The notes: a model not told the origin generated them from the sequence alone. A stretch of 19,470 nt of DNA from Candidatus Aminicenantota bacterium (GCA_023135995.1 JAGLRY010000334.1:1-19470); one strand, 5' to 3'. Positions 1 to 7,938 are shown, numbered from the stretch's first letter. Translations and numbers: made by a program.

Positions 1-1
1 A

Positions 2-1135
2 GTTAATTATGGGGAGTTCGTCATCAAAATGATTGATTCTGGGGAGGTGTCCGCCGTTCTTTCCGTAAGTATTTTTGGGCCGCGAATCAGGGGAAGGCTC
101 CAGATAAACAAGCTGATCAAAGACGGAACCTATGTTAAAGAGGGAGATATATTGGTTGAGTTTGACAAGGTAGAGAAGCAGCAGGAAATGCTAAAAGCCT
201 TGTCTGATTTGAAAATTGCAGAGAATGAAATAGAAAAAAAATTTGCGGATATCGAGAGCCAGAAAAGGGACAATCAGATAGAGCTGGATAGCACAAAACT
301 AGCCTATGACGAGGCGATGTTAGACCTAAAAAAAACAATCATGTTGGCCGAGATCGAACAGGAGAAACTTAAGCTCAAATACGAACAATCTGAGAAAAAG
401 TACCAGGAAACACTCAAGAAAATGGAATCGCAGAACCGATCCAACCAAGCAGATTTGAACGTTCTCTATGAAAAGAAGGCCAAGGCAAAAGCGGATTATG
501 ACATGGCAAAAAAATCTCTGGACGATATGACGCTTCGATCACCCAAGGACGGATTGGTCGTCTTGAAGGAGATATGGAAAGGGATGGGAATGAGCAAGGT
601 GCAAGAGGGGGATCAGGTTTGGCCGGGATTCCCGATTGTTGAAATTCCGGATCTATCAGCCATGGAGATCAAGATGCACTTGAATGAAGTGGATGTCTCC
701 AGTGTAAAACCTCCTCAAGAAGCTTTTATCCGAATCGACGCATTCCCCGATAATGTCTTTAAGGGAAAAGTCGAGAGGGTGGCTTCGATGGCTACAAAGA
801 AAGATTGGGATGCGAAAATCAAGACCTTTGAATCCATTGTCTCTCTAGATGAGATGGATGAGCGTATGAGACCTGGCATGACCTGCCAGGTAGACATTAT
901 CATCCAGAGAATTCCTGATGTGGTTTCTGTTCCCATCGAGGCCGTCTTCGAAAGAGAAGGGAAAACTGTTGTTTTTGTGATGGGAAGCCGGTCTGCAAAA
1001 AAAAGGGAAGTCGAGTTGGGACAGAGAAGCACCACTCATATAATCGTCACAAAGGGCCTAGCTCAGGGCGAAAGAATTGCACTGAGAGATCCCTTTGCAG
1101 GGCCTGAAGCTGAGGAGGTCACAGCACCTCAGTGA
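2..1135 (+). CDS. HlyD/AcrA-type periplasmic efflux adaptor, 5'-truncated
   Basis: Periplasmic adaptor (membrane fusion protein) linking an inner-membrane transporter to an outer-membrane channel. The first ATG is at 29, but the frame is open to the window edge and the codons before it (VNYGEFVIK) continue the usual adaptor N-terminus 'G-(D/E)-F-x-x-x-V-x-x-S-G-E-V'. The true start and signal anchor therefore lie upstream. Counting from the ATG at 29, residues 5-45 form the first lipoyl half ('GTYVKEGDILVEFD'), about 50-165 is a long Lys/Glu-rich coiled-coil hairpin, about 168-185 is the second lipoyl half ('LRSPKDGLVV'), and the rest is beta-barrel and membrane-proximal domain. The next gene, 60 bp downstream on the same strand, is a MacB-type permease, so the pair probably forms a tripartite ABC exporter. 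Its ATPase is not in the window. The substrate is unknown. Confidence 0.9.
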   Translation, partial: VNYGEFVIKMIDSGEVSAVLSVSIFGPRIRGRLQINKLIKDGTYVKEGDILVEFDKVEKQQEMLKALSDLKIAENEIEKKFADIESQKRDNQIELDSTKLAYDEAMLDLKKTIMLAEIEQEKLKLKYEQSEKKYQETLKKMESQNRSNQADLNVLYEKKAKAKADYDMAKKSLDDMTLRSPKDGLVVLKEIWKGMGMSKVQEGDQVWPGFPIVEIPDLSAMEIKMHLNEVDVSSVKPPQEAFIRIDAFPDNVFKGKVERVASMATKKDWDAKIKTFESIVSLDEMDERMRPGMTCQVDIIIQRIPDVVSVPIEAVFEREGKTVVFVMGSRSAKKREVELGQRSTTHIIVTKGLAQGERIALRDPFAGPEAEEVTAPQ

Positions 1136-1195
1136 GTTGCCGATGAGAAAGTCGCAACCAGTTAAAGAGAACAATGCTCGAGGAGGTTCGAATCC

Positions 1196-2431
1196 ATGCG
1201 TTTTATAGAATGCTTGAGCATTGGGTTTGAGGGACTGAAGACTCATAAACTCAGAACTTTCTTGACTATGCTGGGGATTATTTTCGGAGTGGGAGCGGTG
1301 ATTTCTATGTTATCCATCGGAGAAGGGGCTAAGAGGGAAGCTCTTGAAATCATCAACCTCATGGGTGCAAAGAACATTATTATACAGAATCTCGAGTATG
1401 ATGAAGATAAGCTGGAGAAAATTCGAGAGAAATCTCCGGGCCTTTGTCTCAGGGATTTTATGGCGTTGGAAGAAGGTGTGCCATATATCCGACATCTCTC
1501 CCCTCAAAGGATTATCAAACCAGATTTTATACGTTCCATCGATGGAAAAAGCGAGGGGCGTGTCATAGGAACAGACCCTAGCTATCCCTTGACTCTAAAT
1601 CTATTAGTGGATAAGGGTCGGTTTTTTGATGATTATGACAATGCTCATCATGCAAATGTCTGTGTGGTTGGTCACAGAGTTAAAAGAGATCTTTTTTCCT
1701 TCAGAAATCCAATCGGCGAGCGGATTAAAATCAACGACAGATGGTTTGAAGTCATAGGGACAATACTCAAGAAAGGCATAACCAAAGGGAAAATAGAAGG
1801 GATTGAGATCGAGAGCATTGCCAATGATATTTATATCCCGATCAGCACGGCATTGAAAAAATTCGAGTTTAAGGAGCATGAGTCTCAGCTCAGTGAAATT
1901 GCAGTCACTATGGAAGATCCCGGATATATCCGGGATGCAGCGGTTTACATCAATCGACTTCTTTATCGCATTCATCGGAATACGCGAGACTATAAAATTA
2001 TCGTGCCAGAGGAATTGCTCCACCAAACACAGGAAACGCAGCGCATTTTCAACATTGCGATGGGTTTTATTGCCGGCATCTCATTGCTGGTGGGAGGTAT
2101 TGGCATCATGAATATCATGTTGGCATCTGTGCTGGAAAGAACACGTGAGATTGGGATTAGACGTGCTGTAGGCGCCAAGCAGAAAGATATCTTGAGCCAG
2201 TTTGTTGCCGAGGCTGTTTTTATCAGTCTCGTCGGTGGTCTTATAGGGATTGGTGCCGGATTTAGTATGTCGAAAGCTGTGAGTCTCTATGCCAATTGGA
2301 AAACTCTAATATCCATCATTTCTATTTTAATTTCTTTTGGCATCGCTGTTTCCGTGGGGCTGATATTCGGGATTTATCCTGCCTATATAGCTTCAAAGTT
2401 AGATCCCATCGAAGCCCTTCATTATGAGTGA
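1196..2431 (+). CDS. MacB/FtsX-family ABC transporter permease
   Basis: Inner-membrane permease of the MacB/LolC type, using ATP hydrolysis by a partner ATPase for mechanotransmission on periplasmic substrates. An ideal Shine-Dalgarno AGGAGG (1181-1186) precedes the ATG. The 411 residues match the family: a cytoplasmic N-terminus and first membrane segment (about residues 17-43, 'LRTFLTMLGIIFGVGAVISML'-like), a large periplasmic MacB-PCD domain (about 50-275), then an FtsX domain with three membrane segments. The FtsX signature 'GIGIMNIMLASVLERTREIGIRRAVGA' falls at about residues 301-327 and holds the coupling-helix region that contacts the ATPase. It follows the adaptor at 2-1135 and is probably cotranscribed with it. 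No ATPase domain is fused, unlike E. coli MacB, so the nucleotide-binding subunit must be encoded elsewhere, perhaps just upstream. Confidence 0.93.
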   Translation: MRFIECLSIGFEGLKTHKLRTFLTMLGIIFGVGAVISMLSIGEGAKREALEIINLMGAKNIIIQNLEYDEDKLEKIREKSPGLCLRDFMALEEGVPYIRHLSPQRIIKPDFIRSIDGKSEGRVIGTDPSYPLTLNLLVDKGRFFDDYDNAHHANVCVVGHRVKRDLFSFRNPIGERIKINDRWFEVIGTILKKGITKGKIEGIEIESIANDIYIPISTALKKFEFKEHESQLSEIAVTMEDPGYIRDAAVYINRLLYRIHRNTRDYKIIVPEELLHQTQETQRIFNIAMGFIAGISLLVGGIGIMNIMLASVLERTREIGIRRAVGAKQKDILSQFVAEAVFISLVGGLIGIGAGFSMSKAVSLYANWKTLISIISILISFGIAVSVGLIFGIYPAYIASKLDPIEALHYE

Positions 2432-2513
2432 TCGGTCTCTTTGAGCAGCTTTTTGTTTCCGCTACTCGCATTTGAAGAGCGATTGTGGTATTTTAATTTC
2501 TTTAGGGGGCAAA

Positions 2514-3494
2514 ATGGACGCGACGATAAAGAAATACCTAACAAGTTTTGAACTCGGGGAATTGCAGCATTTCAAGAACATGGGGGTTCTTCCTCTCTTG
2601 ACATCACTGGATGATTCCCCTGAGTACATGACCTTAAAGGAAGCCCTGGACAAGCAGGTGCTGACCATCACAGAAGTTAGCCATGAGGGTTCTGTCCCTG
2701 AGCTCAAAGTGATCAATAGAGCGGAAATTCCTATCCTCCTTCTTGATGGGGAAGAGGTCGTTGGGGCAAAGCAAAACAGGGTGCTCAACACCACGATTCT
2801 TGTGAAGGAGAAATCCGAGCTTGTCATTCCTGTAAGCTGCACAGAGCAAGGAAGATGGGCCTACAGGGACAGAGATTTCTCCGATTCGGACACCATGATG
2901 TCCACAAAACTCCGAAGGGTAAAAGCACAGACTGTATCTGACACTCTGGCTGATTCTCAAGAGTTTCGTTCCGACCAGGGTACGGTATGGACGGCTATCA
3001 GAGAGATTTCGGAGGAGGCAGGAGCGCAGTCTGAGACAGGGGCGATGAAGGCCGCCTATGAGGTTAAGATGGACGATCTGAACGATTATCTGAGCGCATT
3101 TCCTGCAGTCCCGGATCAAAAGGGCCTCCTCGCTTTTATCGACGGCGAAGTGGTGGGTTTTGATTTTGTCTCGCGCGAATCGGCCTATGGGATCCTTCAT
3201 CCAAAACTTGTAAAGAGTTATGCCATGGATGCAACCCTCCAGAAGACAAAGCTCACCGAAGCGCCCGATGTGACCAAGGCCCAAGAATTCATCAGCAAAA
3301 CACAAAAATGCAAAGAGAAAAAATATGAGTCTGTGGGCAAAGGCTGGGATTACCGTTTTGAAGGGAAAATGATTGTGGGATCGGCCCTGAAATTCGAAAA
3401 AAAAGTGATCCATATGGCCTTTTTTGTGATCACCGAAAGTGACAAGGCCGGTGAGATGGCAAGCTCCAGACGGAGAACAAGGTTCAGAAGATAG
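2514..3494 (+). CDS. ARPP-1 domain (DUF6569) protein
   Basis: A 326-residue cytoplasmic-looking protein without signal peptide or membrane segments. The ARPP-1 family (DUF6569) is recognised from 'LDGEEVVGAKQNRVLNTT' (about residues 78-95), followed by 'VIPVSCTEQGRW' and a C-terminal 'GKGWDYRFEG' block. These proteins have no established biochemical activity. The name reflects association with ADP-ribosylglycohydrolase and phosphatase-like domains in other genomes, and no such partner is next to it here. I chose the ATG at 2514, which follows AGGGGG (2504-2509). An in-frame ATG at 2472 would add 14 residues without a ribosome-binding site. The C-terminus is basic (SSRRRTRFRR). It may be cotranscribed with the export operon 82 bp upstream, but nothing shows a functional link. 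Confidence 0.85.
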   Translation: MDATIKKYLTSFELGELQHFKNMGVLPLLTSLDDSPEYMTLKEALDKQVLTITEVSHEGSVPELKVINRAEIPILLLDGEEVVGAKQNRVLNTTILVKEKSELVIPVSCTEQGRWAYRDRDFSDSDTMMSTKLRRVKAQTVSDTLADSQEFRSDQGTVWTAIREISEEAGAQSETGAMKAAYEVKMDDLNDYLSAFPAVPDQKGLLAFIDGEVVGFDFVSRESAYGILHPKLVKSYAMDATLQKTKLTEAPDVTKAQEFISKTQKCKEKKYESVGKGWDYRFEGKMIVGSALKFEKKVIHMAFFVITESDKAGEMASSRRRTRFRR

Positions 3495-3582
3495 CCGAGT
3501 CATAAATTCCCTTGCGTATGGATCACGAGACGGCTGGTAAAAGCATATCGTAGAGAAAAACGCCATCATATTGAGATCTCCC

Positions 3583-3718
3583 ATGGAAGATAAAAGAAGC
3601 GGACGGCTTGTGGTCGTTTCTCACTGCATTCGGAGTGGGTGGGTATCCCCGGAAAATCCCTCAGGTCTATACGGCCCGAGAGTTTTGATGAGACTTTAGA
3701 AAAGCTCGAAGGAATACT
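3583..3718 (+). pseudogene. Remnant of a DUF523-like (VVVSHC) protein
   Basis: Two adjacent pieces in different frames look like the two ends of one lost gene. From the ATG at 3583 the frame reads MEDKRSGRLVVVSHCI, resembling the start of small cysteine proteins of the DUF523/2-thiouracil-desulfurase-like group, which begin with a beta strand and a (S/A)C or SHC motif. From 3633, in another frame, it reads EWVGIPGKSL and continues to PESFDETLEKLEGIL before TAG at 3716-3718, a plausible C-terminus. The middle of a normal-length gene (100 residues or more) is missing, so an internal deletion is likely. The family call rests on short memory-based matches only. There is no convincing ribosome-binding site. 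Confidence 0.33.
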
Positions 3719-3720
3719 GT

Positions 3721-3800
3721 AGGAAACGGTCCCCGAACGGACCGTTTGGGAAATGATCCCAACACTTTAGAAAATGTAGGGTCCATTCCCCGAATGGACC
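3721..3800. repeat. Palindromic repeat cluster, degenerate copy
   Basis: Hairpin-rich sequence related to the composite element at 14786-14834. AAACGGT (3724-3730) pairs with ACCGTTT (3741-3747). ATGTAGGG (3774-3781) leads into an 8-bp stem, GTCCATTC (3781-3788) with GAATGGAC (3792-3799), around CCC. The same stem at 14793-14811 reads GTCCGTTC/GAACGGAC, so the two copies differ by a compensatory base-pair change. The last stem ends one base before the Shine-Dalgarno of the gene at 3812. Confidence 0.8.
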
Positions 3801-3811
3801 GGGAGAGTGAT

Positions 3812-5206
3812 ATGAAAACTTCGTTGCGATATTTTATTTATTCGGTTCTTATCTTTTTGATTGCCTGTGTAGGTCAGGAACCAGTTACAGAAAAGACCGA
3901 AGCGTATGTCCCTGCAGATATCGCTCCGCTCAAAAAGGTTATCATGCTGAGTCCTGGTAATGACTTTTCCCGACGATCCTATGAGCATTACTCGGACTAC
4001 ATTTTTGGTGGTATCACTTACGACACTGGTTCAACTGAACAGCACAAGGGAATGGTCGCGATCCTTGAAGAAAACGGTGTTGAAGTACTCAACGTCCTCG
4101 ACCTTCTAGAAAATGCGATTGCCAATGCAAGGAAAGCCGGCAAGCTGGAAGAAGCGTTACAGAAGATTTTCCCGTCCTCTTTTCCGATGATCAAAGAGAA
4201 GATCGACCACATCGATGCACGGGCCCTTCTTGGGAGGCAAGACATATTCTATTACCACTATGATCAGGAAGGCCGATTCTTACCCTTGATCAAACCGACG
4301 ATATGGTTTTTTTACACACGGGATTTTGCAGCCACTACATCCAAGGGCCTCATTCTCACCAACTCAAAACAGAGACAGCGCTGGCTTGAGCATTCGATCG
4401 GACGATTCATGTTCAACTTTGCTGAACAATTGAAAGACTGCACGATCGCATTCGATGCTGAGAGAGAGGGTGTACGCTGTGAGGGCGGCGATATCATCGT
4501 TAAAGATGAAAACACGATTATTATGGGTATCAACAACATGAGTGAAGCTGAAGCCGCTCGAAAAATAGCTCAAAAGCTCGACATGGATGTTCTTGGTGTA
4601 TCGATGCCGCCATACGAAGATTTTTCGGGAACAAATATCGAAATCATGCATTTAGATACGGTTTTTAACCTGGTCAATGAAAAGAAAGCCCTCACAGTGC
4701 CTTATCTTTTCGAGAAGGAATACGCGAAGGACAATCCTATAGTGAGGATCTTAGAAAGCATCAACGAAGGCTTAAAACATGAGAGAAAAAAGGGAGAAAG
4801 CGATCCGGATTTGCCAGATTGGTACTCAAAAGCGATAAAGTACATCCCGGATGTGGGTTGGTTGACTCACTACAAGGCAGGAACAGGAGAAGCAATTGAT
4901 CTAAAGATGAAACTCGTCGATTATTTGAGAGGTCTTGGCTATGAGATCATATGGGTTGGAGGGGACAAGGGAGACCTGAGAGAAGAAAAATATTTGCTCG
5001 AGCGAGTATTATATGAGCTGAGTATGCAAGCTGCGAATGTCGTTCAACTAGCCCCCGGTAAAATCCTCTCCTACGCCCACAATATATATACAATTCAAGC
5101 ACTAAGAAACAACGGAATTGAAGTTTTCGCTTTTGAAGGTAAGTATTTAGCTGATAACTTGGGCGGGCCCCACTGCCTGACCATGCCCTTGCTGCGACGC
5201 TATTAA
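3812..5206 (+). CDS. Arginine deiminase-family lipoprotein
   Basis: Predicted guanidine-modifying hydrolase (arginine to citrulline plus ammonia, or a related substrate) on the outside of a membrane. I start at the ATG at 3812 (SD GGGAGAG, 3801-3807). It gives 464 residues and a lipoprotein signal, MKTSLRYF... with lipobox L-I-A-C19. The in-frame ATG at 3746 would put 22 residues encoded by the repeat before the signal. All catalytic features of arginine deiminase are visible: TRD with D171, EGGD with E224 and D227, HLDTVF with H280 and D282, and GGPHCLTMPL with nucleophile C455. Classical enzymes are about 405-420 residues and cytoplasmic. Here about 50 extra residues lie between H280 and C455, probably around 290-345. 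No carbamoyltransferase, carbamate kinase or arginine antiporter is adjacent, so it is not an ordinary ADI operon. Substrate specificity is uncertain. Confidence 0.85.
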   Translation: MKTSLRYFIYSVLIFLIACVGQEPVTEKTEAYVPADIAPLKKVIMLSPGNDFSRRSYEHYSDYIFGGITYDTGSTEQHKGMVAILEENGVEVLNVLDLLENAIANARKAGKLEEALQKIFPSSFPMIKEKIDHIDARALLGRQDIFYYHYDQEGRFLPLIKPTIWFFYTRDFAATTSKGLILTNSKQRQRWLEHSIGRFMFNFAEQLKDCTIAFDAEREGVRCEGGDIIVKDENTIIMGINNMSEAEAARKIAQKLDMDVLGVSMPPYEDFSGTNIEIMHLDTVFNLVNEKKALTVPYLFEKEYAKDNPIVRILESINEGLKHERKKGESDPDLPDWYSKAIKYIPDVGWLTHYKAGTGEAIDLKMKLVDYLRGLGYEIIWVGGDKGDLREEKYLLERVLYELSMQAANVVQLAPGKILSYAHNIYTIQALRNNGIEVFAFEGKYLADNLGGPHCLTMPLLRRY

Positions 5207-5264
5207 AAAAGGTGACAGTCCCCTTTTCTGTTCACCCCTGGAAAAAAGGGACTGTCCCCTTTTA
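5207..5264. repeat. Inverted palindromic repeats between convergent genes, likely bidirectional terminator
   Basis: Two related units of the AAAAGGGGACTGTCCCC type lie head to head. The first is about 5206-5226 (AAAAAAGGTGACAGTCCCC then TTTT) and the second about 5242-5263 (AAAAAAGGGACTGTCCCC then TTTT), separated by roughly 16 bases. Each unit is itself an imperfect palindrome ending in four Ts. Sitting between the stop codons of the converging genes 3812-5206 and 5262-6380, it can form hairpins with T tails on both strands. The stop codon of the minus-strand gene lies at the edge of the repeat. Confidence 0.75.
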
Positions 5265-6380
5265 CTGCCAGGAGATGGTGTAGCGTTTGATGACAATGAA
5301 TCCTTCGTCTGTTTCCTCGAGCGCGTACAACTTGTTGTTCTTCCAGATCCGGGGATTCACCTTAGTGGGGAATCGGGAGATATACTTCCCCTCTGCGTCG
5401 AATATGTCGAGATAGACTTCATCCTCTCCTTCGGCTTTGTTGTATGACCTTACGATCAGGCGTCCCTCTTCGTCTATGGTGAATGCTTCATAAGCAGGGA
5501 ATTGTTTGGGAAACTCCATCATGTTTTTCAAGCCAAAACCCATATCCGGAATTCTGTCCATGATCTTCTCTATATCCTCTTCCGTGATTTTTTCGGATTT
5601 GTATTTTTTCGTTATTTTCTTCTTGAGTTTTCCCTCTGAGTTGAAAATTTGGATCTCATATTCCTTCGGATTTCCGTAATAGATTTTGCCTTCCGAATCA
5701 AAGAAGTAGATCTGAACAAAGTCGAAAGGATTCATTTTGTCCTTCTGTGGGTCCCTGAAACTAAAAGGAATGCTTTCGATCGTAAACAAATTGTTCAGGT
5801 CTTTATCGAACTTTCGGATCTCGAAAGACATCGCTCCCTCATCGATGATAAACTGTCTACCCAGGACATTGCCTTTGCTGTCCATGACAAGGTTTGTGAG
5901 AGATGTTTTATCCGCAACCGAGACATTCCGTAAAAACTCTCCTTCGAGAGTGAAATAAGCCTGTCTTGTGTTTCCTGCGTCTTCGACCAGCAATTCATTT
6001 TCAGGGGTGATGAGCAATCCAGATGGAAAGTTCATTTCCCCGGGCCCTTGGCCTTGCTTTCCGATGGTACGAACGAATTTGCCGTTTTTGTCGAAGACTT
6101 TGATATTGTTCGCTTTCCAATCGAGGGCATAGATGGATTCGTTTTCATCCACAACGAAGAACGTGACCTGTGCGATCATCTCTTCTTCGACTTCGCTGTC
6201 TCCGATCTTAAAATCTTCCTCGAGAATGAGCTTGGTTAGAATGCCCTTGGGGGACTTTGGCTTCTCAGGATTTTCGACGACCTGAACGCCATCGACAGTC
6301 TTGACTTTCTGGGCCTGCATTTGCCCGAATAAACAAAAAATCAGCAAAAGATACAATCCTATATTCAGCACTTTTTTCAT
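5262..6380 (-). CDS. Secreted 6-bladed beta-propeller (NHL-like) protein
   Basis: Exported protein of 372 residues with a Sec signal (MKKVLNIGLYLLLIFCLFGQ, cleavage probably after QA at 23). The mature part repeats the beta-propeller pattern 'V-D-E-N-x-x-I-Y-x-x-D...I-K-V-F-D-x-x-G-K-F-V-R-T-I-G-x-x-G-x-G-P-G-E', clearest at about residues 75-125. Further 'G-K-I-Y' and 'F-D-A-E-G-K' blades continue to the C-terminus. Such 6-bladed propellers are often abundant in Bacteroidota and Aminicenantes-like genomes and are thought to bind ligands or partners. No catalytic function is implied. The start is supported by GAGG about six bases upstream on the minus strand. A perfect -10 box TATAAT lies on the minus strand at 6429-6424. 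It converges on the arginine-deiminase homologue and shares no operon. Confidence 0.85.
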   Translation of the reverse strand: MKKVLNIGLYLLLIFCLFGQMQAQKVKTVDGVQVVENPEKPKSPKGILTKLILEEDFKIGDSEVEEEMIAQVTFFVVDENESIYALDWKANNIKVFDKNGKFVRTIGKQGQGPGEMNFPSGLLITPENELLVEDAGNTRQAYFTLEGEFLRNVSVADKTSLTNLVMDSKGNVLGRQFIIDEGAMSFEIRKFDKDLNNLFTIESIPFSFRDPQKDKMNPFDFVQIYFFDSEGKIYYGNPKEYEIQIFNSEGKLKKKITKKYKSEKITEEDIEKIMDRIPDMGFGLKNMMEFPKQFPAYEAFTIDEEGRLIVRSYNKAEGEDEVYLDIFDAEGKYISRFPTKVNPRIWKNNKLYALEETDEGFIVIKRYTISWQ

Positions 6381-6423
6381 TTAAACCTCACATTTTATTT
6401 TTTTCTCTATCGCATTTTCGGTG

Positions 6424-6429
6424 ATTATA
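6424..6429 (-). promoter_or_regulatory. Candidate -10 box for the beta-propeller gene
   Basis: The minus strand reads TATAAT 44 bases upstream of the start at 6380. No good -35 hexamer is found 16-18 bases further up, so this is a weak call. Confidence 0.3.
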
Positions 6430-6570
6430 TAATGCCTTTAACTCTAATACTACATCTTACGGATATTTATTCATTCGGTTTTACATCACGCGTCTGTACA
6501 TAGATTCACAATGATGTCCTGTATTTTGGACAGAAAACTCCTTTATGATCCAAACTTCAGGCGAAAAAAA

Positions 6571-6585
6571 TGGCACAAAAATTGC
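6571..6585 (+). promoter_or_regulatory. Sigma-54 promoter of the FadL-type gene
   Basis: TGGCAC-AAAAA-TTGC is an exact match to the sigma-54 (RpoN) -24/-12 consensus. The GG (6572-6573) and GC (6584-6585) have the required spacing. Transcription would start near 6597, giving a leader of about 37 bases before the ATG at 6634. Expression would then need an AAA+ enhancer-binding activator, which is not encoded in this window. Confidence 0.85.
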
Positions 6586-6633
6586 CTTTATAATCGGGGA
6601 AAGTTATAATTCAATTTTGGAGAGGAGGTTCAA

Positions 6634-7938
6634 ATGAAGAAGGGATCACTGCTGTTATCCATTATTCTTTTAACTGTTTTTGTAAGTTCTTCTGTTAATG
6701 CTAACGGGTTGTATTTGAACAGCCTTGGTTCAAGGGCCGTGTCTATGGGTGGAGCTTTTGTCGGTTTGGCGGATGATTTCAGCGCCGGATTCTGGAATCC
6801 TGCAGCGGCATCCCAATTGGATTGGACAACCGCTGGCATCTATGCGGCTTATTACATTCCTAGCAGTTCTTATGAGAACGGAGCTGCCGATATCAGTACT
6901 GAGTACGCAAAAAGCTATCCTGCAGTACTCGGGTCCGTTTTTTTCTCAGCCGGTGAGAGGATCGATATTGGGCTTTCCTTCTATACGCTCTCTAGATTTC
7001 AAGTCGAGTGGTCTGGTTCTGCGATCGACGCTATAACCAGCGATCCAGAAAGCAGAGACTGGAGCACGAAGGTTTGGGTTATGACATTTGCGCCTTCAAT
7101 CACCTACAAAATGAGCGATGAATTCTCTTTAGGCCTCGCTCTCAATCTCAACTATGGATCTTATGACCTCTTCATGTACAAAGGGTTTGTGGAAGTTGAG
7201 CTCGAGCTTGGTGTGAATGATCTTTACATCGGTGCCTATTCAGATTCGGGAAATGGCGTGGGAATAGGTGCCACATTAGGGCTTTTTTTCAAACCTTCAG
7301 AAATGTTCAGCCTTGGGGTATCTATCCGGACTCCAAGCAAAATGACATTTCAAGGAAGGTCCAGCTCCACGAACTTCCAAGTCCTGGATAATGCCACAGA
7401 CAGCAAGACATTTTTAACACTGCCATTGTGGGTGGCAGGAGGAATCGCGATAAAACCATCTCAGGCATTGACCTTATCAGCTGATGTCCACTTTTCCCAA
7501 TGGTCAACGGTTGAAACCATCCGAACGGAATATGATAGTCAGGTCTGGCAGGTCGTTTTTCAGCAGAGCGGCACGGATTTTTTGCCCATGTATTGGGAAG
7601 ATACGATCCAGATCAGATTTGGAGTAGAGTACAGGATCAACAAGGTCGCACTTCGTGCTGGATTTTACACCGATCCTTCTCCTGTTCCAGATAAAACCAT
7701 GAATTTCCACTTCCCCATTGTGGATGCGAATTATATGACCTTTGGCTTAGAGTATGATGGCAGAGGACCGAGTTTGCATGGTTTTCAGGTTGACTTAGGC
7801 TTTGAATATGGTATGGGCAAGGAGAGGATAATAGACTTAGCTAATGTTGGCACCAGTCCTGAATATGGCGGGGCTGTACCTGGAAGTTATAAAACAGATA
7901 TGATAAGTTTTAACTTTTCCTTTCGATATACATTCTAA
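6634..7938 (+). CDS. OmpP1/FadL-family outer-membrane transporter
   Basis: Outer-membrane beta-barrel of the FadL family, which takes up long-chain fatty acids and other hydrophobic compounds. The 434 residues begin with a Sec signal (cleavage likely after VNA, residue 23). The FadL N-terminal hatch signature 'LGSRAVSMGGAFVGLADDFS' follows at 31-50, then 'NPAA' at 55-58. The rest is alternating hydrophobic and aromatic beta strands, and the chain ends in an aromatic residue (R-Y-T-F), the usual barrel-assembly signal. A strong Shine-Dalgarno (GGAGAGGAGG) precedes the ATG. It has its own sigma-54 promoter and is followed by a structured element with a T-rich terminator, so it looks monocistronic. 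The actual substrate (fatty acid, aromatic, hydrocarbon) cannot be read from the sequence. Confidence 0.9.
   Translation: MKKGSLLLSIILLTVFVSSSVNANGLYLNSLGSRAVSMGGAFVGLADDFSAGFWNPAAASQLDWTTAGIYAAYYIPSSSYENGAADISTEYAKSYPAVLGSVFFSAGERIDIGLSFYTLSRFQVEWSGSAIDAITSDPESRDWSTKVWVMTFAPSITYKMSDEFSLGLALNLNYGSYDLFMYKGFVEVELELGVNDLYIGAYSDSGNGVGIGATLGLFFKPSEMFSLGVSIRTPSKMTFQGRSSSTNFQVLDNATDSKTFLTLPLWVAGGIAIKPSQALTLSADVHFSQWSTVETIRTEYDSQVWQVVFQQSGTDFLPMYWEDTIQIRFGVEYRINKVALRAGFYTDPSPVPDKTMNFHFPIVDANYMTFGLEYDGRGPSLHGFQVDLGFEYGMGKERIIDLANVGTSPEYGGAVPGSYKTDMISFNFSFRYTF

Noticed and set aside
2634..3584. A 316-codon minus-strand frame opposite the ARPP-1 gene.
   Set aside because: Its translation has no domain features, and the plus-strand frame carries clear ARPP-1 motifs and a good start.
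3746..3811. N-terminal extension of the deiminase homologue from the ATG at 3746.
   Set aside because: The extra 22 residues are encoded by the palindromic repeat and would bury the lipoprotein signal. The ATG at 3812 has a better ribosome-binding site.
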